A stretch of DNA of 64,000 bases from Coemansia sp. RSA 487 (lineage: Eukaryota > Kickxellomycota > Kickxellomycetes > Kickxellales > Kickxellaceae): the NCBI GenBank assembly GCA_027577595.1, contig JANBRJ010000007.1:1-64000 (forward strand), written 5' to 3'. Positions 51,235-63,400 of this stretch are shown here, piece after piece. The notes beneath the pieces were generated by a model. That model was not told the DNA's origin. It made no database searches and saw only the letters and a program-made list of their open reading frames with translations. The first letter of the stretch is position 1. Every line of letters starts with the position of its first letter. The position numbers were made by a program, and so were the translations under genes.

Positions 51235-52656
51235 TTACTCGTAGCTGTCATCCATGCGATCTGGGCTGTTGCCAACAGCACTGTCGCCAGACCTAGCTTC
51301 AAATCCATTGGAACCTCCGCCTGCACGTTTTCCAGGAGAGTCTCTGCGACCTCTAACTGGCGACCTGGATCCGCCCCGGTTCCTCTGGCGACGTGGGGAC
51401 CTGTTGCGCCCATTTGAGCGGTCTCCGTAAGAATTCGACGGGCGGTCATTCCTGGGCGCTCCGCGACGGCCGTTGAATCCCCGGCGGCTAGGCGAGCGTG
51501 AAGCTGATCCTTGGCGGCGGCGGTTTCCACGGCCACTATCGCGATCACGGCCATTATCGCGGTCGCGCCGATCGCCTCCGTGACGACGGTCGTTGTCGCG
51601 TCCACGCATCCTTGAGCCTGAGTGCGATCTGTGAAAAGGAGAGGTGGAAATGGTGCAGGATAAAACGTGGATCGGAAGAGACAGAAAAAGAGAGAGAGAG
51701 GATGGGTGGGTAGGTGGTATCGGCAAGGTAGAAAAGTGTGTTTGTTTACTTCTTCTAGAGAAGTTCTTGGGCATGGCAATAGTACATAAAGCTGTTTCAT
51801 TTTGTCTATTCATCCGTGCTTTCTGCTGCTAAAATGTATTCCATTTTCTGTTTGTTTGCAATGGCTTGTACCTACCTGCGTGGGCTGCGGCTGCGATGAC
51901 GACGACGGTTGTTGCTGCTGCCGCCACGACCTCCATTATCATCACGTCCGGGTTCAGGGCAGTCCCTGGCCCAGTGACCTAAAGCAATTGAATCAGCAAG
52001 GCATATCTTATCCGTTAACGGCTTGGTCCGGCTTTCATTTCGGCTACAAAATGGAGGCTATGCCTCCATTTGTCATTTCTCCTGGCCAATTCCTTGCTCT
52101 TCACGTGGATATGCTGGAAAATATACCTTCATTGCCGCAACGGAAGCATCCAGCGTCGTCGCGCTTTCTCGCAGGCCTCTTTGCAATTTCGACCACAATG
52201 CGCTCGCCGTTCACGGGCATCCCGTTGCAGTTCTCCAGAGCGCTGTTGGCGTTGTTGGAATCTTCAAACTCGACAAACCCAAAGCCTACAAAGCAAAAGT
52301 GAACTTCGCACAAGTCGAAGAAAAGGGTAAACAATAAGCTTTATGCTGAATATGGTGGTCGCGTTTGAAAAAAAAACACATTTTAGAGTGGGTAAACTTA
52401 CTCAGATTAGTCCCACGCTACAATTCAACGAAAAGTATATAAATAAGCACTTTAAAGCATTGCTATTAGTATGTCAACATCGAATCCAATGAATGAAGCA
52501 AGGCTCTCCCTCAATTAGCTACTAAACACGACAGCTGTGTTTTCTTACCTTGATATCACAACGAGATAGTTTTCCGTATTTTTCGAAAATCTCCTCCAAT
52601 TCGGACGAGCGTATTTCGCGCGGGAGGCGACCAACAAAAAGCTGAATCGAAGACAT
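51235..52656 (-). CDS. RRM and CCHC zinc-knuckle SR-like splicing protein (five exons, one of 16 nt)
   Basis: Exons in coding order are 52656-52549, 52417-52402 (16 nt), 52285-52127, 51978-51876 and 51628-51235, giving 259 residues with every phase closed. The RRM is built from three exons: MSSIQLFVGRLPREI, then DIKRGTNL, then SFGFVEFEDSNNANSALENC. It is followed by a zinc knuckle CX2CX4HX4C (CFRCGNEG and HWARDC) split between exons 3 and 4, and a tail of RS, RD and RGG-type repeats (SRSPSRRGFNGRRG). The order RRM, CCHC, RS is that of SRSF7 and plant RSZ proteins. It probably acts in splicing or mRNA export. Donors are GTAAGA, GTAAGT, GTATAT and GTAGGT. Alternative splicing of the microexon would break the frame. 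Confidence 0.85.
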
Positions 52657-53361
52657 GAGCGCTATAAACAAAACCCACTGGTATAAGCTAGCTTATTATT
52701 TGTTTATGAGTAGGCAAAAAAAGGCAAAAAGAGGAAGAACAATAATATATCGTATTTTGAAAACAACAAAGAAAGAAAAGAAAAAGACGGAGGAAGTGCG
52801 TCCAAAAATATCTTTGGCAAGCAATTTGGCCAGAGCCCTCCCCCAAAAAGGACAAAATGGTGTAAATCCTGTTCATGGGCTGGAACAAGGTTGGAGGATT
52901 ACCACATGCTCAAAAAGAAGTGCTAATATTTTTGTGAGCTTTGCCCACAAAATATTTATCAATTTACAAGTAAACATACGCCATGCTGTATGTCAATGCT
53001 TGTATTGAGAGCAATTTGTACAGAGGGCGTGGTGATTACAAGTGGTGTTTATTTCTTGGTTTAAAGAAGAAAAAGTAGAGCTAAAGAGGATTCCGACTCT
53101 TCTTACAGTTGAGGAAAAACCAAAGTTGTTACTGCTGATTTTGTGCCTATCTGAATATATATTTGCCAAACGACTGTCTTGTATTTTCTCTGGTATTTTG
53201 TATTGGCTGTTTCAATCGATGCTTTCTTTCGCAAACAGCTGGATGACGCTCAAATATTGCACACATTGCGAACGTTACCTTGTGCAAAAATATTTTTTTT
53301 CGAGACAGTACAGCCATGTTCTGTTGTCTTTGTTTAGTTCTCATGCAGAAGAGGGATGATG
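52657..53361. other. intergenic, SR-gene promoter and YPD1 3' end
   Basis: 705 nt, AT-rich. No frame with family signature and no RNA gene recognised. Confidence 0.4.
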
Positions 53362-54206
53362 TTACCCGCTAGAGTCGTAAAAGAAGTGCAGGAACTCTTC
53401 GGCCTTTTTAAACTCAGCCTTCCCGTTCTTCAGCTCCTGACCAATCAGCCGCAGGGCCTCATCCTTGTCGACGGATCCCTCACCGTTCATCCCCTGCAAC
53501 TTGCCCAGGTACTGAATGTGTTTACAAGCGTCTTGGACCTTTTTGACGCCAATGGTGGCCGAGCTTCCTTTGAGGAAATGGCCCAGCGTTGACAGCTTTG
53601 CAAGATCTTTGGCCGATCTACATGAGGGCAATCACAAAAAGAAATAAAAATATGAACAGAACAAGGGAACTCAGTTTGTGGAGATGGGGGCCAGATAAAC
53701 AGATGCGAAAAATGATAGTGACTTTGCAATTACAATTAATGCCTTGGGGTATGTACAAGTACGTTAATGTTTATGTGTGAGAAAAAAGAGCAGGTATATC
53801 TCACCAGCCATTATGCTGCACAAATGCGTATGCACACACCATTTGACATTATTCTTATTCCTATGCTGATGCCGGCCATATTGTCGCCACACAATTGAAA
53901 GCCAGACATGCAGTAGCAATAGCAGCAGCAGCAGCATCAGAGGCTGTGTAGAGACAATGATATGATGATGCGTGCATATAGTCCTCAGTGATGAGTAAAG
54001 AACACTTACAAGGCCTTGTCCATGTCTGCAAATGTCGTCTTTGCCTGCTCGAAATAGTCGTACACAATGTCCTGACTGAACTCGTACTCATCATCGTTTG
54101 CGTCGTCCATCGACAGCAGCTGGTTGAATACGTCCAAGTCAAGAATGTCGTTATCCAGAAACTCGTCGTCCTGCTCTGTAGGGTCGCTGTTTCCGCCGCT
54201 ACTCAT
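53362..54206 (-). CDS. YPD1: histidine-containing phosphotransfer protein Ypd1 (two exons)
   Basis: Exons in coding order are 54206-54010 and 53617-53362, joined across a 392-nt intron (GTAAGT donor, ATGTAG acceptor) within a Leu codon. The protein is 150 residues. Ypd1 passes phosphate from hybrid histidine kinases to response regulators in osmotic and oxidative stress signalling. The four-helix HPt domain has FSQDIVYDYFEQAKTTFADM followed by STLGHFLKGSSATIGV, in which His79 is the phosphate acceptor. The following Lys and the SSA segment are conserved. The first 45 residues are acidic (DPTEQDDEFLDNDILDLD), longer than in budding yeast. No sensor kinase lies in the window. Confidence 0.93.
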
Positions 54207-55595
54207 GTTGCTTTTGTTGTGTGAGGAAGTTGTAGAGAGTATGGTGTGTGCTCTGCAAAGGAAAATAATAAAGGAGAATGAAGGAGAATGCAGTATGTGT
54301 TTGAAATTTGCAGACAAGGAATTTGGGCAAATATTTATATAAACGAAGAAAAGGAGAGGGTTAGCAGCAACAAGCACACTGGCACTTTTCTATGCGTTTT
54401 GTAGGTAGCTAGATACAGGGGGGAAAGTGTTGAAAGTTAGATAAGTGAAAGAAGCAAGCGGCGACTGCCGTTGGTAAATAAGGCAATTGAATTCGAACAG
54501 AAAGAAAATATGTATCCCTTTTATGGAAGTATCAACATGCCAAGACAAATAATAACAAAAAAAAGAATCTTTTTAGAGAATATAAAGACGAAAATATGTG
54601 CAAAAATTATAGAGCAGCCAAAACTACAGAAAGAAGGGTCACGGCAGGCAAAGGGGGAAAAGCACGATCCAGCTCTTTTATCCTCCGAAATTGCTGTGCT
54701 GTCTAACAACCAGATTTGCACGAGAAAAAAAACGACTAGGTCTCCCCACCATGATGTCATGATGTTGCAAGACACAGTTTTTTTTATTTGTGCACATCAA
54801 TTTCTTGTATCTCATTGCCGTTCACTTGCATTGTTTCTTTTGGATGCTCAGCGGCTTGGCTTGATGCCAATTAACGAGCGGACAAACACAAGCTTGTCAT
54901 TTACCGCTGCTATCGGCTATTCAATTCCAGACCATCGGAATTACACAGAGGCAAATGCACAAACCAACATGTGGAAAGGAGATTCCATGCGTTTCTCTTT
55001 GCGTGGCTCTCATCCATCCCTGCATTGATAAATCTGTTGTAAATCAATCAAGCAACTGTGGGACATTTACCCTCAGCCTCCTCCCATCTTTCCTGGCGGC
55101 TCGTTTTTTCCAGAGCCAGTGTGCAGATCTTAGAACCACTCCAAAAGCGACGCGTACTTTTCTCTGGGCAGCACACAAGCTGTTTATTGCTATTTTCCTA
55201 GCCCAGATTAAGCCAACGCCGCCTGCCAAGGTGCGGAAAAACATGGCTGTTTCCCCACACACTACCGAAAAGATGGATCGAAAGTGCACTCAGTTAAGCC
55301 AAGAGGTTTGCCCAGACATCCTGTCAATTCAAAGTCCCCCACTGTTGTCACGCGTAAAAGAAAGAAAGAAGTGAGCCGTTCTTTTTTGCATTGCTCAGCC
55401 AACAACAAAAACTAAAGTGCAAACAGCTCACACAAAGAGCACTTATCATCATGTGTAAAAGCAAGCCAGAGCGTATTCCACTTTACCCTGTCTTTCTCTT
55501 TCTTTATCACCACTTTCATACTTTTTCTCTACCCACTCCATTTCACGTCTCATCTTTTTGTTAATTCTTGAGAAGAAACACACATCCTTTTAAAC
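54207..55595. other. divergent intergenic region, YPD1 / cofilin
   Basis: 1.39 kb. Two overlapping frames (54471-55028 and 54955-55374, plus strand) have mixed composition, no domain and no convincing start context, so they are not called. The last 150 nt are rich in T and C and lead into the cofilin leader. Confidence 0.45.
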
Positions 55596-56285
55596 ATGGT
55601 AAGCATCTGCAAATTCAATTATGCTAATTTAGCTGTTGTTGTCACCTTGCCAAGCAGGCCAGATGAACCATCAGCACCTCGTCTAATCTGGTTTCTATAA
55701 TGCTCCATCCTAATCGCATGAAATTGCTAGCTAAAATGCATTGACAGCAACTGATGACAAACAGTAGTTCAACAATATTTACTAATTTGAGTGTTTATTT
55801 TGCGTGACCTCCTCTCTATCCATACGTAGTCGAGCGGAATTGCAGTTTCAGACGAGTGCATCGATAGGTTCAACGAGCTCAGAGATGAGCACAAGTACAA
55901 GTTTGTCATCTACAAGATCGCCGATGATCTTAAGAGCATTGTCGTCGAGAGCACCTCGGACGATACCGCCAAAGATGCCAGCGGCAACTCAAAGGAAGAG
56001 CCCGAGGATGACTACGAAAAGTTTATTGGTAGATTCCCAGAAAACGACGGGCGTTACGCCGTATACGACTTTGACTACACTCGCGATGGCGGCAAGCGCA
56101 ACAAGGTTCTCTTCTTCACTTGGGCTCCCGATAACGCTCCTGTGAAGAGCAAGATGCTGTACGCCTCGTCCAAGAAGGACATTGAACAGAGACTCACTGG
56201 AACCGCCCTGGTTATCCAAGCCACCGATAAGGATGATCTATTCTACGATTCGGTGCTGGATACTCTTAACTCCCGTTTCCGCTGA
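55596..56285 (+). CDS. COF1: cofilin / actin-depolymerising factor (two exons)
   Basis: Exons 55596-55598 (only the ATG) and 55830-56285, separated by a 231-nt intron (GTAAGC donor, TACGTAG acceptor, phase 0), give 152 residues. Cofilin severs and depolymerises actin filaments. The protein begins MSSGIAVSDECIDRFNELR, with the regulatory Ser near the N-terminus. The ADF-homology fold follows: YKFVIYKIADDLKSIVVES, YAVYDFDYTRDGGKRNKVLF and the actin-binding long helix in VKSKMLYASSKKDIEQRLTG. It is slightly longer than yeast cofilin (143) owing to an acidic insert (SGNSKEEPEDD). Without the intron the second exon has no nearby ATG. An unusual intron position shared with RPS23. Confidence 0.95.
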
Positions 56286-56522
56286 GCTGAATCAGATTCC
56301 TTTATTTTTTGCTGAACGCATAAACCAAATATTTTCCCCAGTCTCTATAAAGCCAGTGGTGTCGTTCTTTTCACAAACATTCCATTTTCTATTTTCCAAG
56401 TATACAAATGGCTTTTCCATATCTAAGAGCAACGTAAAAGCTACCAAGAACCATGCCTGCCACATTGTGTGTATTCCGAGAAGGAAAGAGTTTGGTTGAC
56501 ACCACAAGTGTGCAAAAAAAAG

Positions 56523-58691
56523 TTAAAAGTTGTTGCGATACTTTTTGATCTCAACCATGACATTCTGTACACCGACTGGCTGGCTGATCGCACTGCCACC
56601 GCCACCATTGCTATTGCCGCTGCGACGCGCAAACCTCTTGTCGTATAGGCTATGGAATCTTGTGTAATAAATAATGAGCTGTCCAAGAACGGCGTGCAAG
56701 ATCTCGGTGCCGGTGCGGAAGTTGCTGAAGCTCTGGATAATCGACGAGTTGATTGCGGCTATTTTGCTGCGCCACTCCGCATTAAACATGCCAACGACAT
56801 GGTTCAGAATCTCGGGGCTAATCTGTCCAATATCCGACTGCTGCTCGGCATCGACAACAAACTGTTTGAGGTATCCGAAATGCTTCTCTAATTCGACCTC
56901 TGCGTACTCCAAGACCGTAGCGGAGAGCTCCTGCTTCCAGCTGCTCACCTCCTCCTCGCGCTCGGTGAAGCCGTTTTCGTACAGTACAGTTAGAATCAGG
57001 TCGTAGCTGTTGACCAGGAACACCAGCGATGCATGTTTGTCCGAGCTCCCACTTGCAGTGTGCGCAATATACGCCTGGACCTCGGCGCGCAGACGAGCAA
57101 GGCTCAAGGCCACGACGTGCGTGTTGTACCCTTGGTTGAGCCGCAGCAGCGATGCCGCCAGCTCCACGTACCGTCTCACAGTGGCTGGTGGCTGCGTGTC
57201 GATCTTGCTCTTGGGCCTGTACGACGACAGGCGCTTAATACTCTCTATGTGGCCGTCCAATATGGCCTGAAACCGCGGCCACAGCTGCATGTTGACAGAG
57301 TTGACGTACGTCTCAAGCACAGGCACACGGCGGCGCTGCAGCTCACTCGCCATCTGCGACACCAGGCGGACACACAAGAGCACGCCAAGCGCATCGTGTG
57401 CGCCCTCCAGGTATCCTTTCAGGAACTGTTCGCCCACACGGGTGCTGGGCTCAAAAATGTGCCCAAATACCATACGCGCCATATCAGATCCGGTGATCTT
57501 TTGGCGTGCCTTGGGGCTGACGAAGAACTGTAAGATGAACTCGTACTCTGACGTTGCATTGTCGGCAAGCGCCAGGTTGTAGCTGCGGAACAGCGCCTCG
57601 AATGGGTGCCGCTCATTGGTGTCGCTAGCTATCGACAGCACGATGGCTCGTGGGTCACCTGCATCGAGAACAGATGCGCGTGCTCCGAGGTTAAATACAT
57701 TGTTCTTGTCTCTGGCAGTTGGTTTCGCAGAGCCGAAAAGACTAAGCTTGTTCGACTCTTCCATGCCGATGATGTCGGTCTTGTCGGCTACCGGGCGTTC
57801 GAGCTTCATCAGCCCGCGCTGGTATGTCTCAAAGTGGTCCAAGTAGTACTGGCGCATAATGTGGATGTAGGTATCGCGCACTTCGACAGCGGCCTCTGGA
57901 TGTCGTTCGATGAGAAAGTGGTTAAAGAACCGGTACTTGTGGAACACAGAGCCTTGCAAAATATGCGCATTGGTGCTGAGTGCGCGCAAATCGTTGATCT
58001 TGGCCAAGAGAAAGTCGCGTACCTTGGATGACGCCTTGAAACAAAGGCGCTCAAGCTCCGGCTGCATTTCCTGGAACGCCTTGAGTCGTCGGTGCTGCTT
58101 TCCGTGGACGCGCAGGTACGCAATCTTTTTATTCACTTCTATCAAGCATTCGAGGTACTTTTCGTTGACTTCTCCGTTGCAGATAGTCTCGACAGTATGT
58201 GGTGACAAAACAACGCCCTGGATGATCTTTCCCAATTGTTTCTCGGCAACGATCCGGTTCTTCAACCGGATGCTCATCGACAAAGAATCGCTTTGCAGCG
58301 TTTGGATCTCGTCGTTAATGTTACCCAGACTCGATTTGAAGTTCACCAAAAGTCGTTCCATGTTCTCGAGGACTTCGTCGCAGCCCCGGATCTCAGAGTC
58401 CAGCTCCAGAAGAGCGCTCTCGTTGTCTTCATAGTTAGCCAGCTGCTCGTCCTCGAGCGCATGCAGCTCGCTCTCGATCTCGCGTGCATATAGGCGCAAA
58501 TCGACACCTTTTGTCAGGATACGTTTGACTAGCTCGTCGTTATCAATATCAGGCAAAAGCTGGTCCTGGTCTTGCTGTTGTTTCTGGGTGACTAGCCGAT
58601 CCTCGGCCTGGTCTGTGGTTATGTCGAAGCCTTCGAATACAAGATCTGTATTGCTTTGCTCGTTGCCCCCTGTTGGCCGCTCCTGTGGCAT
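56523..58691 (-). CDS. VPS52: GARP complex subunit Vps52
   Basis: 722 residues, intronless. Vps52 (Sac2) is the core of the GARP tether, which docks endosome-derived vesicles at the trans-Golgi. After a Gln/Asp-rich start, the coiled-coil N-terminal half (about 70-260) contains LELDSEIRGCDEVLENMERL, the conserved GARP-assembly segment. GVVLSPHTVETICNGEVNEK and FHKYRFFNHFLIERHPEAAV are family blocks of the CATCHR fold, and the C-terminus ends MVEIKKYRNNF, as is typical. The first ATG in frame is at 58691; the frame upstream has no ATG. It converges with cofilin, 237 nt away. Confidence 0.93.
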   Translation of the reverse strand: MPQERPTGGNEQSNTDLVFEGFDITTDQAEDRLVTQKQQQDQDQLLPDIDNDELVKRILTKGVDLRLYAREIESELHALEDEQLANYEDNESALLELDSEIRGCDEVLENMERLLVNFKSSLGNINDEIQTLQSDSLSMSIRLKNRIVAEKQLGKIIQGVVLSPHTVETICNGEVNEKYLECLIEVNKKIAYLRVHGKQHRRLKAFQEMQPELERLCFKASSKVRDFLLAKINDLRALSTNAHILQGSVFHKYRFFNHFLIERHPEAAVEVRDTYIHIMRQYYLDHFETYQRGLMKLERPVADKTDIIGMEESNKLSLFGSAKPTARDKNNVFNLGARASVLDAGDPRAIVLSIASDTNERHPFEALFRSYNLALADNATSEYEFILQFFVSPKARQKITGSDMARMVFGHIFEPSTRVGEQFLKGYLEGAHDALGVLLCVRLVSQMASELQRRRVPVLETYVNSVNMQLWPRFQAILDGHIESIKRLSSYRPKSKIDTQPPATVRRYVELAASLLRLNQGYNTHVVALSLARLRAEVQAYIAHTASGSSDKHASLVFLVNSYDLILTVLYENGFTEREEEVSSWKQELSATVLEYAEVELEKHFGYLKQFVVDAEQQSDIGQISPEILNHVVGMFNAEWRSKIAAINSSIIQSFSNFRTGTEILHAVLGQLIIYYTRFHSLYDKRFARRSGNSNGGGGSAISQPVGVQNVMVEIKKYRNNF

Positions 58692-60480
58692 TGCTTCGTA
58701 TAAACTCAACAAAGTGAAATAGGAAAAAAGAAAAGGAAAGAAGTAAGAAAAAAAACTGGAATTGATGAAACCACCGCTTGCGCCGCTTTAATCCGTCTTT
58801 ATGTGCACGAGACACCGAAAGCTGCCAGTTACGGGGCTTTTTCTTGATTAGCCCGCCAGCCAACGATAGCATTGAGTAAAGGCCTTTTTCTTGGCTCTCA
58901 CATTGTTTTGATTCCCTCCCATGTTTTCAAAATAAATCCGTATCTCTTTCCTTTCCAAAACCTCGAAAATTTAGGAATATCTCCAACTTTTCAAACTAGC
59001 AAAATGAGTACCTTATTTCCTTTGAATTATGAACCATAGATCGAATAAGCTCGTTGTAGACGAAGCACTCAGCGCCAAAATAGCTCTCCGCCTCCATATC
59101 AGAGAAGAACTGGGCCGAGTCCTTGCTCTATCCGATCGTTCTGACGAAGGGGCTACTGACTAAATCAGCCTCCACAGAGACCAGAGTGTCCGCAGTGCTC
59201 CTGAGACACTTGGCTCCATGGTATCTATGAGCATTGGCCACACTATCGTGGCCCGTGAAAAGCTCCGCACCGCAATTGCCTAAAAGCTAGGTGCGATCGA
59301 CGGGTATACCATGGCCAGATTGTCATCCCAAGCAATCCCTGCCGGAGACGCCGAATCTATTAATACAGCAGGAACTAAGACCTTTCGAGAGTTTCTCGTC
59401 CAACGGGAGCTCCACGACCACTTTGCAGCCGCAGTCCGCCCAAACGGCCATCATCAACAACGCCAAGGACAATGAAGAAGCGGCAGCAACAACAGCAACA
59501 ACAACAATAACTACCGTGGCCACAGAAACGACCGGAGCCGAGGCAACAACAGGGATTGTGGTAACCACAACGGCTACCAGTAGCAGCAAAACCAATAATA
59601 GTTACGCTAACGCCCTCAAGGGTAGGACCACAGCCAGATTCGGAACTTCGGCTGGGCGCACAGCTCCAGCGCTTTCAGAGTGCATGGAGGTCGATAGGCG
59701 GTATCACCATGGGTCCAGGAAGTGGCCACCAACAGCTACTGCTTACAGTTTCGCTCGCAGCCATGGCAGCAACAATGGCTGTCACAGTGGCACTCCCCGA
59801 TGGTGGGATGCGGTGATATCTCGGAGATCGTCTATATACTGTTGGCTGGCAGGCTAATAAAGATTAAAAGATGTTTGTCGAGTTTAATGGAAAATTCATT
59901 GAATATCAGCTGAACTCATTTATAAACGTTTTTGTGTGGCGTACCACCTCAAAGAGTGTTGAATGTAAGGTTGGATACGATTTATAAACTGGTTCGCGGA
60001 CCGATTGGAAGAAATATATTCTATGGCTACTGAACAGATGAAGTGGATCTGAAGTATGGCCGCTTTTGTCAGGCCTTTAGGAGAGCCAAGGATATCCGCC
60101 ATCGCCAACATTGCAATTATTCATGGATCCATGGTGTCTCCATAAAGACATGCTCCCTGTCCCTCCTCCAATGTGCTGAGAGGAGGAAACAATGGGCAAA
60201 ATAGCAGCGGAAAAAAGATGGTTAGATTTTCCCGCATGTTTTTAGCCAACCTGTTCCTAACAAAGCTCCAGACTCTTTCTGTTGTATCTTTTTATTTTTT
60301 CAATTGAAGTTGTCAGAAACCTTTTTCAGCGTTTTTCTGCTCATCTGTTTATACTCTAATTTTAAACGCCTTCCTGCTTTCTTTCTTCTTTCTTCTTGAT
60401 CGCTGTATTATCTTTGCTGCTGTTTTTTCTTCTGGTGGTGGTTTATTTTACAATAGTCAAACACAGAACTAGTAGACGAA
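58692..60480. other. long intergenic region with a decayed retroelement
   Basis: 1.79 kb between VPS52 and the AP beta gene. The centre holds a broken retroelement (see next entry). The right 350 nt are T-rich (60290-60450) and form the AP-beta promoter. A short frame on the minus strand at 59920-60111 is not recognisable. Confidence 0.5.
59030..59870 (+). mobile_element. broken retroelement fossil, gag-like and start of pol-like region
   Basis: The left part has helical, charged, gag-like text. The centre is an Asn/Arg/Gly/Gln-rich linker as found after retroelement gag domains, and the right part resembles the approach to reverse transcriptase in DIRS-like or Ty3-like elements. No terminal repeats were seen and both ends are approximate. 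It is broken in several places and clearly old: coding signal fades within a few hundred bases. Family assignment is tentative. Confidence 0.35.
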
Positions 60481-63400
60481 ATGTCGGATGCAAAATTCTT
60501 TCAACGAGGCAAGTAGTTTGTTTGTATACTGTAGCATACAGTCTGGTTTTCCATTTGCAAACAGTTAAAGCTGCTGGTCTCATCTCTGGGGAATTGTTTG
60601 CGCATTTGAGCGTGTTTGTATTGCCTGATGCTGAATTTCCAAAACTAAACATAGGCCGAGACATTGCCCCCTATCTTTTATTTTTATTTGACAGTGTAGG
60701 AAAGGTCCATGACCTGAGAGCCGAGCTGACATCAGAAAAGAAGGATCCGCGGTACCAACTGAAGAAAGTGGCAATGAAAAAGGTGGTGGCCAACATGACG
60801 ATGGGAAACGACATGTCGCCGCTGTACAAGGAAGTCATAGCATGCATGGGGATTCCAAACATTGACGTAAAGAAGATGGTGTATCTGTTCTTGATCAACT
60901 ATGCGCGGGCACGGTCAGAGATAGCCAACCTGGCTGTCAACGGCTTCGAGGACGATGTCAACGACCCGAACCCTCTGATCCGGGCGATGGCGATCCGCAC
61001 AATGGGATACATATATGTGGACCGTGTCATTGACAGCCTGATCGATCCTCTGCGCCACTGTCTGCGTGACCGCGACCCCTATGTGCGCAAGACGGCGGCG
61101 ATGGCAGTGCTGAAGCTCAGCATGTTCGATCGCACTCTGGTTGAGGATGAGCGGTTCCTCGACATGCTCAAGGATCTTCTAGCGGACAGCAACCCCTCGG
61201 TAGTGGCGAACGCAGTGGCAGCGCTGACAGAGATTTCGGAGCGGTCGCCACACATCAAGTTGAAGCTCAACATCAAAATTGCAAACAAACTAATCACCGC
61301 GCTGAACGAGTGCAACGAATGGGGTCAGATCTACATCCTCGAGTCGCTGATGTATGTGACGCCGCAGGAGTCGGCCGACGCGGAGACCGTTATTGAGCGC
61401 ATCCTCCCGCGTCTACAACACGGGAACTCGGGCGTCGTACTGGTCGCTGTAAAGGTCATTGCGTATATGATGAACTATGTGGCGCAAAAAGAGACGCTAG
61501 AACCGATTATCCGCAAACTGTCGCCGCCTCTCGTTACGCTGCTTACATCTGGTCCCGAGGTGCAATACATCACACTGCGCAACATCCAGCTGCTGCTGCA
61601 GAGGTGGCCGACAATCTTGCAGAATCAGCTGCGCGCGTTCTTCTGCAAGTACGACGACCCTATCTACGTAAAGCTGGCCAAACTTGAGATCATCCTGTCG
61701 CTAACTACTGAGGAGAATGCACGCGTTGTGCTGACTGAGCTAGTCGAGTATGCGCGCGAGATCGATATCGACTTTGTGCGCAAAGCTGTGCGCTCCATCG
61801 GCCGCATAGCCATCAAGATCGAGCTGGCGGCTGACCGCTGCGTGCGTGCGCTGCTTGACCTTATTCAGACCAAAGTCAACTACGTTGTCCAGGAGGCCAT
61901 TGTTGTGATCCGCGACGTGTTCAGAAAGTACCCGAACCGGTACGAGGCAATCATCGGCACGCTGTGCGAGAACCTCGACACGCTGGATGAGCCCGAGGCA
62001 CGTGCGGCAATGATATGGATCATCGGGCAGTACGCTGACCGCATCGACAACTCGGACGAGGTGCTCGGTAGGTTCCTCGAGAGCTTCATGGACGACCCGG
62101 CCGAGGTTCAACTTGCGTTGCTGACAGCCGTTGTCAAGCTGTTCATCATGCGTCCGACTGCTGGACAGGAGCTGGTGCCAAAGGTTCTGAAATGGGCCAC
62201 CGAGGACGTCGACAGCCCTGACATCCGCGACCGTGGCTTCATCTACTGGCGTCTTCTGTCAACGGATCCCGAGATGGCGCGCACTGTGGTTCTTTCCGAA
62301 AAGCCCGAGATCTCGGCTGAAGGGGAAAAAATTGATACGCCGTTGCTCGAGGAGCTTATTCTACAAATTGGATCGCTCTCGTCCATATATCGCAAACCTC
62401 CAGCTGCCTTCATCCCCTTTGCAAAGAGACGTGTTCTCAGCCAATCTCCTGCGCTGACGCGCCTGACTATTGCGGCGCCGCCGGCCTCCCGCCTGCCACG
62501 CACAAACACTACAGCGGCGGGTCAAAAGTACTCCAAGCAAACAGATGCATCTCAGCAGCTCGGAAGTGGTGGATCTGATCCGTCGGTGCCGGCGTCCTTA
62601 CGCAACAGCACCACGCAACTCAGCTCCTCGATGCTTGACGTCTCTGGCACCGGCGGAATCGGCATGAGCAACCCGTACATCAACGACATTATACCTGGCC
62701 CAATGCCCAACAACAACGCCATGCTCATCGATCTGATGTCTATGGAAGACGAGGACGACGCCATGGGGGCCGGTGCCATCAACTCTGGTGGCATGGTCGG
62801 CTTCAATGCCAGCTTTGGCATGTCAGGGCTCAATATGGCAAACATGGGTCACGCTGCAAACAACAATGCTGCGAACAACGCAGGTAGCGCACCGGATTCA
62901 CAGGTGCTCAACAGTGCGTTTGACGCCGCTGGCCTGGACGCGCTGAGCAAAGTTCCATCATCTCTTGCACGGGGCACTGGGTCAGCGTCGCCCATGCCTG
63001 AGATAATGCGCCAGTTTACATCGTCGTTCGACCTGCCCGCCACAGCCGCCTCGCCTGCGCCAGGAGTTGGAAAATCGCTGTCTGCCGGACCAGCCACCAC
63101 AGTATTTGCCTCTAATAACAATGGCCCAGGTAGCAGCAATATGCAGGCAATCGATCCTTTCCAGAAGCAGCAGTTGGCTTCGCCCACCTCGCCATTCAGC
63201 ATTCCTTCATCTATGGGCTCTTCTGCATTCCCCTCTGCGATTTCTCCTTCTTCTACCTCCGGGTTTAACGCTCTTGTCTCTTCTAGCCCCTTTGACACGT
63301 CTGGACAAATCGCTTCTGGTGCAACATCAAATCAGCAGTTGTTGGGCTCGGGTCTCTCTCCCACGTCAACAGACCAAACTCCATTATCGGCACCAGCACT

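Noticed and set aside
54471-55374. Two overlapping plus-strand frames (185 and 139 codons) between YPD1 and cofilin
   Set aside because: No ATG-supported start for the first, mixed composition, no domain, and they overlap each other in different frames.
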